A DNA stretch of 16,479 bases, from assembly GCA_036734085.1 (NCBI GenBank), contig DAIMZF010000069.1:1-16479 (forward strand). The letters are read 5' to 3'. This document shows positions 6,878 through 14,936 of this stretch, piece by piece (positions within the stretch are counted from its first letter, which is position 1; the number at the start of each line of letters is the position of its first letter). The DNA is from J038 sp036734085. GTDB lineage: Bacteria; Chloroflexota; Anaerolineae; Aggregatilineales; Phototrophicaceae. The translations under genes were made by a program, and so were the position numbers. The notes under the pieces are model-generated. The model did not search any database, was not told the origin of the DNA, and was given only the letters and a program-made list of their open reading frames with translations.

Positions 6878-9598
6878 TTAACCGGTCGTCTTCATCCCGG
6901 CGGCGATTCCGCTAATCGTCGCCATCACCTCCCGCAGGATGGCCTCTGCCTCCGCGCTTCCTTCCGGCGCTTGGCGTAATTGCCGCAAAAGCTCCACCTG
7001 GACAAAGTTCAACGGGTCTACATACGGGTTACGCCGCTCTATAGAACGCTTGATGATGGGCATACGCTCCAGCAGGCTGTCGTAGCCTGTCACCTTGCAG
7101 ATGAAATCGCAGGCGCGTTGATGCTCTGCCTGGATTTGCGTGAATATCCTGTCGCGCACCGCCTCATCTGTGACGAGTTCCGCATAAAGCGCCACAATGC
7201 CCATATCCGCCTTCAGCACGTCTAGCTCTACATTCTCGATGAGTGACTTGAAGAACGGCCACTCATGATACATGGTACGGAGTGTTTCCAGCCCGTCCGC
7301 GTGCTTTTCGCAGTAGCCTTCCAACGCCTGACCGACGCCGTACCAACTGGGGATAATGGCGCGGCTTTGCATCCAGCTAAACACCCAGGGGATGGCGCGG
7401 ATTGCATCAAAGCCGCCTTTTTTACGTTTGGCCGGGCGACTGCCGATGGGCATTTGCGCCAGTTCGTTAATCGGCGTGGCCTGTTGCCAGTAATCCAGAA
7501 AGCCGGGTGTTTCGTACACCAAAGCGCGATAGGAGTCGCGTCCAGCATCGGAGAGATAAGCCATCGCAGAGCGCCATGCATCGGGGATGTCATGGGCGTC
7601 CGGCGCGACCATCTGCATCAGCATGGCGTGCATCACCTGGTTTAAATGGCGGTAAGCAATGGCGTTGTTGCCATAACGATACGCGATGACTTCGCCCTGC
7701 TCGGTAATCTTGATTTCCCCGTGTAGCGAACGCGGCGGCTCACTGCGGATGGCGCGGTTGGTCGGCCCGCCGCCCCGCCCGATGCTCCCGCCCCGCCCGT
7801 GAAAGAACTGCAAGCGTACCCCTTGCGCCTTACACACGTCGGACAGATGCTCCTGAGCTTCGTACAAGCTCCAATTAGAGGCGATATAGCCGCCGTCCTT
7901 GTTACTATCGGAATAGCCAATCATCACCTGTTGGCGCAGGCGGCCATCTTCCGCGCGGCGGCCTTCCATATGCGCGGCGTATTGCGGGTTAGCAAACAAC
8001 GTCGTCATGACTTCCGGCGCGGCGTTGAGGTCGTCCACTGTCTCGAATAACGGCACAAGATCAATGCCACCCATCACGCCGACTTCCCGCGCAAACAGGA
8101 GCATCGTCAGCACATCGCTGGGCTGTTGGCTCATGCTGGCAATATAACAGTCGATGCAGTCCGGGCCGTATTGCGCCCGTGCCTGAGTTACCATGCGCCA
8201 TGTCTCGATGATACGATTGGTCGCTTCGGAAAAATCCGGCTCTACAGGGAATAACGGGCGCGGGCTGGCGATTTCCTGCGTTAATAGCCGTTGTTTGTCT
8301 TCTTCCGGCAGGGCTTCGTAATCCGCTTCAATCTGATACCGCTTGAAGATTTCCGCGATGGCCGCCCGATGTAGCCGCGCATCTTCGCGCACATCCACCG
8401 GCACAAGATGCAACCCAAACACCTCTACCTTGCGGATGAGCCATGCCAGCGTGCCTTCCGCAGAATGGCGACTCTTATGACGGCTGAGGCTATCCGCCAC
8501 AATCCGCAGTTCTTTCAGCAGTTCGCGGTTATCGTGGTAAGCATCATCCTTCACCCGCCGATAAATGCTCTCCATCACCTCCCGGTAGACCTCCCCCGCG
8601 TAAGTCTCCTGATGGTTGACCACGCCCGGCCATTCCGCCCGCAATGCATCGGAGAACTCTACTTCGTCATAGTGCTGGGTCAATCTATCGCGCACATAGG
8701 CAATATCCGCCAGATACACCGCCCGTGCCGCGTCCCGCAGGCGCTTTAATGTGCGGAGCGTAACCTCCGGCGTGACGTTGGGGTTGCCATCACGATCCCC
8801 GCCCATCCACGCGCCAAAGGTCAAAATAGGCGGCAGATTATCCCAGTTTTCTTCCGGGTAATGGGTGTTTAAGGCATGGGTCAGCGCGTCGTAGACTTCC
8901 ACCACCACGCCCATAATCACATTCGTTAAAAAATACAGGCCGTAATCTACTTCGTCATCCACCGTCGCGCGGAAGGCGCGGGTTGTGCGTGTCAGCCACA
9001 ATTGCTCGATGCGGCGCAGAATATCGCTTGTCATGCGGGCTTCTTCACGCGGGAGCAGATGTTCCTTGTGTTCCAGCGCGGCCATCATGTCCGCAATATC
9101 CCGTAGCTTGACCAGCACTTCTTTACGCTTGGCTTCACTGGGGTGTGCTGTTAAGACCAGCCGCGTGCGGATTTTTTCCAGTGCTTCACGGATTTGTGCG
9201 GCACTCACGCCTTGCTCTTTAAACGTCCTGATGGCGTGCGTCACAGATTCCGTGACGCCGCGTGCAATCTCCCGGCGGCGCAGGGTGCGGATGCGGTGCA
9301 TATCTTCCGCAATGTTAATCAATTGCAGATAGTTGCTATAGGCTTTAATTAACATGCGCTTCTGGTGTAAATCCGTATTATGGATGCGCTCACGCATCTG
9401 GGCGGTGGCGGCTTCCGCCTCCCCGTTGCGGCGGGCTTTGGTCATCCCGCGCACTTCTTCCACAAGCTGGAAGATTTCCTCGCCTTGTTGCTCGCGGATA
9501 ATCTGCCCGAGCATCCGCCCTAATGAGCGAATGTCTTCGCTTAAGGCGGCGACTTTTTCGCTAATTGTGGTTTCGTCCATATTGGCACTTTGTGGCAT
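6878..9598 (-). CDS. ppc: Phosphoenolpyruvate carboxylase
   Basis: 906 residues, near the bacterial norm. It makes oxaloacetate from PEP and bicarbonate, refilling the TCA cycle. Catalytic regions are complete: LTAHPSEAKRKEVL (149-162, His152; the usual Thr of the HPT motif is Ser), GGDRDGNPNVT (266-276), MIGYSDSNKDGG (559-570), FFHGRGGSIGRGGGPT (598-613, His600 and Arg608, matching E. coli His579 and Arg587), and GSRPAKRKKGG (719-729). Of the E. coli aspartate-inhibition residues, Arg587, Lys773 and Arg832 have counterparts (Arg608, Lys796, Arg856), but Asn881 is replaced by Thr904 in the terminal GMKTTG. ATG at 9598 has a GAGGG 10 nt upstream; the later Met7 has no such site. It lies 42 bp behind the P450 gene and may be read through from it. 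Confidence 0.97.
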   Translation of the reverse strand: MPQSANMDETTISEKVAALSEDIRSLGRMLGQIIREQQGEEIFQLVEEVRGMTKARRNGEAEAATAQMRERIHNTDLHQKRMLIKAYSNYLQLINIAEDMHRIRTLRRREIARGVTESVTHAIRTFKEQGVSAAQIREALEKIRTRLVLTAHPSEAKRKEVLVKLRDIADMMAALEHKEHLLPREEARMTSDILRRIEQLWLTRTTRAFRATVDDEVDYGLYFLTNVIMGVVVEVYDALTHALNTHYPEENWDNLPPILTFGAWMGGDRDGNPNVTPEVTLRTLKRLRDAARAVYLADIAYVRDRLTQHYDEVEFSDALRAEWPGVVNHQETYAGEVYREVMESIYRRVKDDAYHDNRELLKELRIVADSLSRHKSRHSAEGTLAWLIRKVEVFGLHLVPVDVREDARLHRAAIAEIFKRYQIEADYEALPEEDKQRLLTQEIASPRPLFPVEPDFSEATNRIIETWRMVTQARAQYGPDCIDCYIASMSQQPSDVLTMLLFAREVGVMGGIDLVPLFETVDDLNAAPEVMTTLFANPQYAAHMEGRRAEDGRLRQQVMIGYSDSNKDGGYIASNWSLYEAQEHLSDVCKAQGVRLQFFHGRGGSIGRGGGPTNRAIRSEPPRSLHGEIKITEQGEVIAYRYGNNAIAYRHLNQVMHAMLMQMVAPDAHDIPDAWRSAMAYLSDAGRDSYRALVYETPGFLDYWQQATPINELAQMPIGSRPAKRKKGGFDAIRAIPWVFSWMQSRAIIPSWYGVGQALEGYCEKHADGLETLRTMYHEWPFFKSLIENVELDVLKADMGIVALYAELVTDEAVRDRIFTQIQAEHQRACDFICKVTGYDSLLERMPIIKRSIERRNPYVDPLNFVQVELLRQLRQAPEGSAEAEAILREVMATISGIAAGMKTTG

Positions 9599-9621
9599 AA
9601 GTTGTTATCCCTCATCAATCA

Positions 9622-9642
9622 GACAATCTTTGACAAATCTTT
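9622..9642. repeat. Tandem near-repeat upstream of ppc
   Basis: GACAATCTTT (9622-9631) is followed directly by GACAAATCTTT (9632-9642), the same unit with one extra A, ending at the P450 stop codon. It lies 24-44 bp upstream of the ppc start. It might be a regulator site for ppc; the boxes are too short to exclude chance. Confidence 0.35.
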
Positions 9643-10948
9643 AACGAACAGTGACTTTCATCCGCACACCCGGACGCGGCTCCAGCGTAGCACCCATATA
9701 AGGGCGGACGTGCTTCTCCTGCAAGGTAAAATCAAACCGTTGGAGCAACCGTGCCAGCACGATCTTGCCCTCCACCTGAGCAAACGCCGCGCCGATGCAG
9801 TTACGCGCCCCGCCGCCAAACGGCAGAAACGTATACGGCGCGTGCTTGTTGCCCACCGCGAAGCGTTCTGGCTGGAACGCGGACGGATTCGGCCAGTAAT
9901 CCGGGTGGCGTTGCGTCAGATAAATAGAGTACATAATCCGTTGCCCCGCCGGGATGCGATACCCGCCGAAGGCTAAATCCACCGCCGCCACCCGTGACCC
10001 CAGATGAATAGGCGGGTACAGCCGCAATGATTCGTTAAAAACCTGCTTCAAATACGGCATTGCGTTCAGGCTCTCATACGTTGGCGGCGCATCGCCCAAC
10101 ACAGCACGGACTTCCGCCTGTGCTTGCGCCATCGCTTGCGGGTGTGCGCCCAGTAGATAAAGCGTCCATGCTAAGGATGCCGTACTGGTATCATGCCCGG
10201 CAATAATCATCGTCATCAGTTGGTCGCGGATGAGCGCGTCGTCCATGCCGGAGTCCATCAGCACGCCGATGAGGTCGTGCCGTTGGCGCGGGTTGTGCCG
10301 ACGGTCTGCGATGATCCGGTCTAAAAAGTCGTCAATCATACGCAGATTAGCGTTATACCCCACAGACGACAACCGATTCCACATCACCCACAAACCGGGC
10401 GAAATGTACTTGACCGCCCGCAGGACACCCGGCCATAATCGCGCTAATTCCGGCTCAAAATCCACCCCGAACAGCGTATCGGACAGGATGAGCAAGGCGG
10501 TTTTACGCATTTCATCCAGCATATCGTACTCGCCACCCGCCTGCCATCGATCCGCGATAACGTCCGTGCCGTGTACCATCGCTTCAATGTGCGTCTGTAA
10601 CACCTGCTTATGCAGTGCCGGGTTCATCGCCCGCCGGATGTCATCGTGCGATTCGCCATCCTCCACCAGTACCCCATGCCGGAGCAAAATCGTAATCGGC
10701 TCACGCTCTACCCGCCAGCGCATATTATCCCGGGCGTTGACCAGCACAAAACGGCTGGCTTCCGCGCCGACAAGCATCACCGGGCTAAAACCGGGCAACG
10801 GCAGGCGAAACACGTCCCCCATGTCCCGGTGGAAGGTTTCCAGCGCGCCGATGATACTCCGCCGCCGCCAGATGCCGCGCAGGGCTTTTAATCCGGCGAT
10901 TCCGTCCGGCTTGGGCAAGGGCTTCAGGTTGTGTTCATCAATGCTCAT
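9641..10948 (-). CDS. Cytochrome P450 monooxygenase
   Basis: 435 residues, soluble bacterial P450 size, no membrane anchor. All defining motifs are present: I-helix oxygen-binding AGHDTS (250-255), K-helix ESLR (306-309) followed by LYPP, PERF (360-363), and heme loop FGGGARNCIG (377-386) with the thiolate ligand Cys384. The heme loop and LYPP resemble the CYP102/CYP4-like branch (often acting on fatty or other long substrates) more than typical actinobacterial macrolide P450s; substrate not predictable. The ATG at 10948 overlaps the end of the N-acetyltransferase gene by 4 bp (ATGA), with AGGA 6 nt upstream inside that gene, so the two are translationally coupled. No ferredoxin or reductase gene is in the window, so electrons must come from elsewhere. 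Confidence 0.95.
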   Translation of the reverse strand: MSIDEHNLKPLPKPDGIAGLKALRGIWRRRSIIGALETFHRDMGDVFRLPLPGFSPVMLVGAEASRFVLVNARDNMRWRVEREPITILLRHGVLVEDGESHDDIRRAMNPALHKQVLQTHIEAMVHGTDVIADRWQAGGEYDMLDEMRKTALLILSDTLFGVDFEPELARLWPGVLRAVKYISPGLWVMWNRLSSVGYNANLRMIDDFLDRIIADRRHNPRQRHDLIGVLMDSGMDDALIRDQLMTMIIAGHDTSTASLAWTLYLLGAHPQAMAQAQAEVRAVLGDAPPTYESLNAMPYLKQVFNESLRLYPPIHLGSRVAAVDLAFGGYRIPAGQRIMYSIYLTQRHPDYWPNPSAFQPERFAVGNKHAPYTFLPFGGGARNCIGAAFAQVEGKIVLARLLQRFDFTLQEKHVRPYMGATLEPRPGVRMKVTVR

Positions 10949-11778
10949 CCGTCATCCTGTTTAACGGCCTCCAGTGCCGCCGTCAATATCTCCACACAAA
11001 GGCCAAAGTGTGCCGCGATCTTGGGCACAGCTTCCGCGATTGTTAGCCCCGCATAATGATAGCGTGTTTGTGCATCGCTCAAAAATGCTTCAATCTGATA
11101 AGGCTGTGCCTGATCGTTAAAGCGCGATATTACCCCATCGCAGACCTTCGTCACAATAACGCGGTCTAAAAATAGTCCGTTTTCTCCATAATCGTTAATG
11201 GTAATCGCCCGATAGTCCGGCCACGACACAGGCGTGTCAATCAACGTATAGCAGGTGGGTTTCGGGTGGTTATCGCGCAGGACGGCGTAGATGTTATCCG
11301 CTTGTGGCTGTAACGTATACCGATGATACCACGCCTGCCGTGTTGTTTCCTGCCCGGCCTGTAATGGGATGGGTAGATGTAACGGCAGGCCGACATCCAC
11401 CAGATAGCGTGCTCCATCGACGATCACCACCAGCGCGCTATGGCATCCGCGATTGTCTTCCATGTCGTTGATTGTGCCATACCCGCCGTAACCTAAGCTG
11501 TGTAATAGCGCAAAAAACGCCAGATTGCTCTCGTAGCATGTGCCACCTGTGCCATATTGAAGCGCCGACTCCCAGAATTCCGCAGGCCAGCGCGGGCAAT
11601 CCGCCGTGTGGACGTTCTGCCGCCGCCGCACAATTCGCGATGCGCTTTCCCACGGGACAGTCTTCGTGTAGGCCGTCACCAGCGCGTCGAGCAATGCCAG
11701 CGTCGGCGCGGCGGGTTGCACCCCTAGCTGTTCTAAGATTCGGCTCATTAATCCCGGTGTCAGCATGAGTATCTCCAT
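10945..11778 (-). CDS. Arylamine N-acetyltransferase (NAT)-family acyltransferase
   Basis: 277 residues, the usual NAT size. The cysteine-protease-like triad is intact: Cys81 in GGTCYESN (78-85), His113 in CHSALVV (112-118), Asp128 in LVDVGLP (126-132). The early VPWESASR (41-48) corresponds to the VPFEN-type motif of the family. NATs move an acyl group from CoA to an arylamine or hydrazine; relatives such as the rifamycin amide synthase make amide bonds in natural products. Start ATG at 11778 follows an AGGAGG (spacing 11) and an AGAGG (spacing 5); a second ATG four codons in (11766) with GGAG 6 nt upstream is also possible. First gene of a NAT-P450 unit, divergent from the DUF4203-like gene across 99 bp. 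Confidence 0.88.
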   Translation of the reverse strand: MEILMLTPGLMSRILEQLGVQPAAPTLALLDALVTAYTKTVPWESASRIVRRRQNVHTADCPRWPAEFWESALQYGTGGTCYESNLAFFALLHSLGYGGYGTINDMEDNRGCHSALVVIVDGARYLVDVGLPLHLPIPLQAGQETTRQAWYHRYTLQPQADNIYAVLRDNHPKPTCYTLIDTPVSWPDYRAITINDYGENGLFLDRVIVTKVCDGVISRFNDQAQPYQIEAFLSDAQTRYHYAGLTIAEAVPKIAAHFGLCVEILTAALEAVKQDDG

Positions 11779-11783
11779 AATAA

Positions 11784-11795
11784 CCTCTCCCTCCT
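11784..11795 (-). promoter_or_regulatory. Strong, double Shine-Dalgarno of the NAT gene
   Basis: The minus strand reads AGGAGGGAGAGG, with a complete anti-16S match AGGAGG (11795-11790) and a second AGAGG (11788-11784). They sit 11 and 5 nt from the ATG at 11778. The rest of the 99-bp divergent gap is AT-rich with CATAAT (plus, 11833-11838) and AATAAT/TATAGA-like boxes (minus), but I cannot pair any of them with a good -35. Confidence 0.6.
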
Positions 11796-11877
11796 TTTAC
11801 ATTATTTTCTATACTTTCTTCACGTTTAAGGTCATAATACGGCCTGAACCACTTACTCAAACAGAAAGGATCGTCAC

Positions 11878-12630
11878 ATGCGTACCTTATCTTTAATGAT
11901 GATAACGCTTGTTGTACTTTTTAGCGGGGCAATCGCCTTTGCTCAGGACGAAGACCCGCCACCCCCACCGCCACCCGCCGAAGAAATCGCGGAAGGGGCG
12001 GTACAAATCACGGAAGCGGCGGCAGAGGGGGCCATTACCGCCTTCGGGAACATCTGGGAACGGCTGGTACAACCGCCAGAAAATGAGATTGCGCGGTTGG
12101 TTCTGCTGATAGGCGGCGCGGTTCTGCTGATTGTGGGCTGGCGCTTGTACGAGTTTATCATCATCATCTCCGGCGCACTCAGTGGTGCGGCCTTAGCCTT
12201 AGCCCTCATCGGCCCGCAGGAAGCCGCCATCACGGAACTTGCCGCGTTGCTCATCGGCGGTGTTGTGGGCGCAATCCTGGCTGGATTTTTGTACTATGTC
12301 GCGGTGTTCTTCATCGGGGCGTATGTCGGCATCACCCTTACCAATGCGCTCGCCAACGCGCTCAACCTCACGGAGATTTCCGCATTGGTGTTAATCATCG
12401 CGGCGGTGATTGGTGGTGTGGTAATGTTGGGGCTATCTATGGAACTGCTGATTATTATTTCGGCACTCGTGGGGGCGCAGATGGTCGGGCTGGCGCTGAA
12501 TTTACCCGGCGAATGGGTCATCCTGCTGACAGTCGTCAGTGTTCTGCTACAATTAATCATCATCCGCGCCTTCCGCGTGGAGATGCGCCGCAGGCCACGC
12601 CAACTGCGCCTGTTTCGCCGCCGTGTCTAA
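11878..12630 (+). CDS. Exported multi-pass membrane protein, DUF4203/TMEM198-like
   Basis: 250 residues. A signal peptide (about 1-22, likely cleaved after AFA) is followed by a run of seven prolines (27-33) and an Ala/Glu-rich extracytoplasmic stretch to about residue 70. Seven hydrophobic helices then follow at roughly 72-90, 92-112, 118-138, 139-158, 167-186, 188-209 and 212-230, rich in small residues (IGGAVLLIVGW, IGGVVGAILAG, IIAAVIGGVV). The C-terminal tail is very basic (MRRRPRQLRLFRRRV), which fits a cytoplasmic end by the positive-inside rule. The Gly/Ala-rich repeated hairpins resemble DUF4203 (TMEM198-like); no enzymatic residues are evident. AAAGGA precedes the ATG. It is 25 bp upstream of the acylase gene, so likely co-transcribed. 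Function unknown. Confidence 0.8.
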   Translation: MRTLSLMMITLVVLFSGAIAFAQDEDPPPPPPPAEEIAEGAVQITEAAAEGAITAFGNIWERLVQPPENEIARLVLLIGGAVLLIVGWRLYEFIIIISGALSGAALALALIGPQEAAITELAALLIGGVVGAILAGFLYYVAVFFIGAYVGITLTNALANALNLTEISALVLIIAAVIGGVVMLGLSMELLIIISALVGAQMVGLALNLPGEWVILLTVVSVLLQLIIIRAFRVEMRRRPRQLRLFRRRV

Positions 12631-12655
12631 ATAATTTTTTTGGAGAGGTCACCCC

Positions 12656-14818
12656 ATGCACAAATGGATTCTATCGCTGGTTATCCTGCTCACCTGCCTG
12701 ACACCCATCCCCGCCGCCGCGCAGACACAAAACACCTATCGTGCCGAGATTCTATGGGATTCGTGGGGTGTCCCCCATATCTATGCAGAAGATAACGCCA
12801 GTCTCTTTTATGCCTTCGGTTGGGCGTCCGCACACAACCACGCGGATGTCATCCTGCAACTTTATGCAGAAGCACGGGGTCGTGCCGCCGAATATTGGGG
12901 CGCGGATTACGCCGCGTCGGATACGCTCATCCGCACATTGGGCGTACCCCTACAGGCAGAGCGCGAATATGCCGCGCTGGATGACGAATGGCGCGGCTAT
13001 GTGGACGCCTTCGCGGAAGGCATGAACGCCTATGCCGCCGCCAACCCGGACGCCATCGCGCAGGATAAACAAATCGTCCTGCCTGTGGGCGCGGTGGATG
13101 TCATGGCGCACGGTATACGCTCCCTGCGCTGGACGTTTGTCGCCGGGCGCGGTGTGCGTTACGCCGCCCGGCAGGATGCCACGCTCGCGCAGGCTTTCGC
13201 GCATGTGCCGTCTGATGAATTGATGGCGTCTAACGCCTGGGCGGTCAATGCGCCGCTTTCCGCCAGTGGCAACGCCATGCTGGTGATTAACCCGCATCAA
13301 CCCTGGTTCGGGCTAGGCCAATGGTTTGAAGCACATTTCGTCACGCCGGATATGAACCTGTACGGCGCGGCGCTGATTGGCAATCCTGTTCTTGGCGTTG
13401 GCTTTAATGAGCATCTGGGCTGGGCGCACACCGTCAACACACAGGACGGCTGGGATTTGTACGAACTCACGCTGACGGATGACGGCTATCTGCTGGACGG
13501 CGAAAGCGTGCCGTTTACCCTGCGCGAAGACTTCGTCACTACGCTGGAAGCAGACGGAAGCACGACACAAACACCCTTTACCGTCCGTGAGTCGGTCTTC
13601 GGCGTTGTGCTGGCGGAACACGAACCCGGCAAAGCGTTAGCCATCCGCGCAGTTGCGGAAGATGTCTTCGCCGCCGCGCAACAATGGTGGGCGATGGGGC
13701 AGACGACCGACTTTGATGCGTTTGAAGCCGCCCTGCGTGATGTACACATCCCTATGTTCACCGTGATGTATGCCGATAGCGCCGGGAACATCATGCACCT
13801 GTCCAACGCACAGGTTCCCATCCGTGATAGCGGCGACTGGGAATTCTGGAACAATACCAACATTCTGGGCGGCACGCCGAGTCTGATTCCCGGTGATACC
13901 ACCCAATACTTATGGGAACACAACTATCACCCCTATGAGGATTTATTCCGCGTGGTGAACCCGGCTAGCGGATGGCTACAAAACGCCAATGAGCCACCCC
14001 ACACCACCACTTTTCCCTATCCGCATCCCGTCACGGATTTTCCGGCGTATATGTACCCGGAGCCTTACGTGTGGCCGCGCCCGATACAGTCTATGCGTTT
14101 GATGGCCGAAGCCGAGTCGGTCACGTTTGAAGACCTGATTGACCTTAAGCAGACGACCTATATCGAACTCAGCCGCATGGTACTGGATGACCTCATCGCC
14201 GCCGCTTATGCCAGCGAAGACGAGACCGCAGTCCAGGCCGCCGATGTCCTCAGTGCATGGGACAGGCACGCCGACGCCGATAGTGCCGGCGGGGTATTGT
14301 TTGTGGCATGGGCCAACCAGCACGTTACGGATTTTAACGACCTCGCCCGTGCATGGGATGCCGAAAATCCGCTTAATTCGCTTGGCGGTCTGGCCGACCC
14401 GGAAGCCGCCGTTGCTGACCTCATCGAGATTGCGGCAGGCCTGGAGCGCCTGCGGGCGTTGGGCGCAGGCATGGATGTGGCCTATGGCGATGTCTTTCGC
14501 TTACGTTACTTGGATAGCGGCCTTGATTTACCCGCCAGTGGCGCGGAGGACTTGCTCGGCACGTTTCGCACATTGACGTTCGTCCAAGACCGTGATTTGC
14601 GCTTTCGTCCCGTGGCGGGGGATTCGTTCGTGGCTGTCATTGAGTTTGGCGACACATTGCAAGCACAGGTTTTGTTAGCACATGGCAACGCCACACAGCC
14701 CGGCTCGCCCCATGTGGGTGACCAGCTTGTTTTATTCGCAGAAAAAGCCTTGCGCGTCCCGCATCTCACCCGTGAATCAGCAGAGGCGGACGCGGTGCGC
14801 GTTGATGTGTTCGATTAA
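12656..14818 (+). CDS. Secreted penicillin-acylase-family Ntn hydrolase, AHL/aculeacin acylase (PvdQ)-like
   Basis: 720 residues: signal peptide (1-22, PAAA before QTQ), alpha chain (about 23-191), then the autocatalytic cut before Ser192 in SNAWAV that frees the N-terminal nucleophile of the beta chain. Counting Ser192 as beta1, His214 in NPHQPW is beta23, exactly the position of the PvdQ catalytic-site histidine as I recall it; Val260 in WAHTV matches PvdQ Val-beta70 with one residue deleted, and an Asn in LQNANEPP (443 or 445) is the candidate oxyanion residue. These features fit acylases that hydrolyse the amide of acyl-homoserine lactones or lipopeptides rather than penicillin G acylase proper. 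The enzyme acts outside the membrane. Cys14 lies in LLTC, which is not a lipobox. GGAGAGGT lies 7 nt before the ATG. Second gene after the DUF4203-like protein. Confidence 0.92.
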   Translation: MHKWILSLVILLTCLTPIPAAAQTQNTYRAEILWDSWGVPHIYAEDNASLFYAFGWASAHNHADVILQLYAEARGRAAEYWGADYAASDTLIRTLGVPLQAEREYAALDDEWRGYVDAFAEGMNAYAAANPDAIAQDKQIVLPVGAVDVMAHGIRSLRWTFVAGRGVRYAARQDATLAQAFAHVPSDELMASNAWAVNAPLSASGNAMLVINPHQPWFGLGQWFEAHFVTPDMNLYGAALIGNPVLGVGFNEHLGWAHTVNTQDGWDLYELTLTDDGYLLDGESVPFTLREDFVTTLEADGSTTQTPFTVRESVFGVVLAEHEPGKALAIRAVAEDVFAAAQQWWAMGQTTDFDAFEAALRDVHIPMFTVMYADSAGNIMHLSNAQVPIRDSGDWEFWNNTNILGGTPSLIPGDTTQYLWEHNYHPYEDLFRVVNPASGWLQNANEPPHTTTFPYPHPVTDFPAYMYPEPYVWPRPIQSMRLMAEAESVTFEDLIDLKQTTYIELSRMVLDDLIAAAYASEDETAVQAADVLSAWDRHADADSAGGVLFVAWANQHVTDFNDLARAWDAENPLNSLGGLADPEAAVADLIEIAAGLERLRALGAGMDVAYGDVFRLRYLDSGLDLPASGAEDLLGTFRTLTFVQDRDLRFRPVAGDSFVAVIEFGDTLQAQVLLAHGNATQPGSPHVGDQLVLFAEKALRVPHLTRESAEADAVRVDVFD

Positions 14819-14841
14819 CCATCGACCGATTAACAACCGAC
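14812..14841 (+). repeat. Two tandem 15-bp units at the end of the acylase gene
   Basis: CGATTAACCATCGAC (14812-14826) is followed at once by CGATTAACAACCGAC (14827-14841), 13 of 15 identical. The unit contains the acylase stop codon (GAT TAA), so the last codon plus stop appears twice in frame. The remaining gap to 14936 holds a small hairpin (GCTTTA 14879-14884 with TAAAGC 14897-14902) and no clear promoter; TTGATG 14853-14858 or TTGAGC 14867-14872 are only weak -35 candidates. Confidence 0.6.
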
Positions 14842-14936
14842 AATCCAGGTGCTTGATGAGGTCTGTTTGAGCAGATACGCTTTATTCATGCTAAACTAAA
14901 GCATCTAAAGCCTTAAAAATCAAAAAAGGATGCCAG

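Noticed and set aside
10230..10964. Plus-strand open frame of 244 codons opposite the P450 start region
   Set aside because: Ser/Arg/Pro-rich antisense shadow of P450 codons, without start signals or recognisable domains.
12656..12727. Lipoprotein signal at Cys14 of the acylase
   Set aside because: The residues before Cys14 are LLT, not a lipobox with G/A/S at -1; a type I signal peptide ending PAAA fits better.
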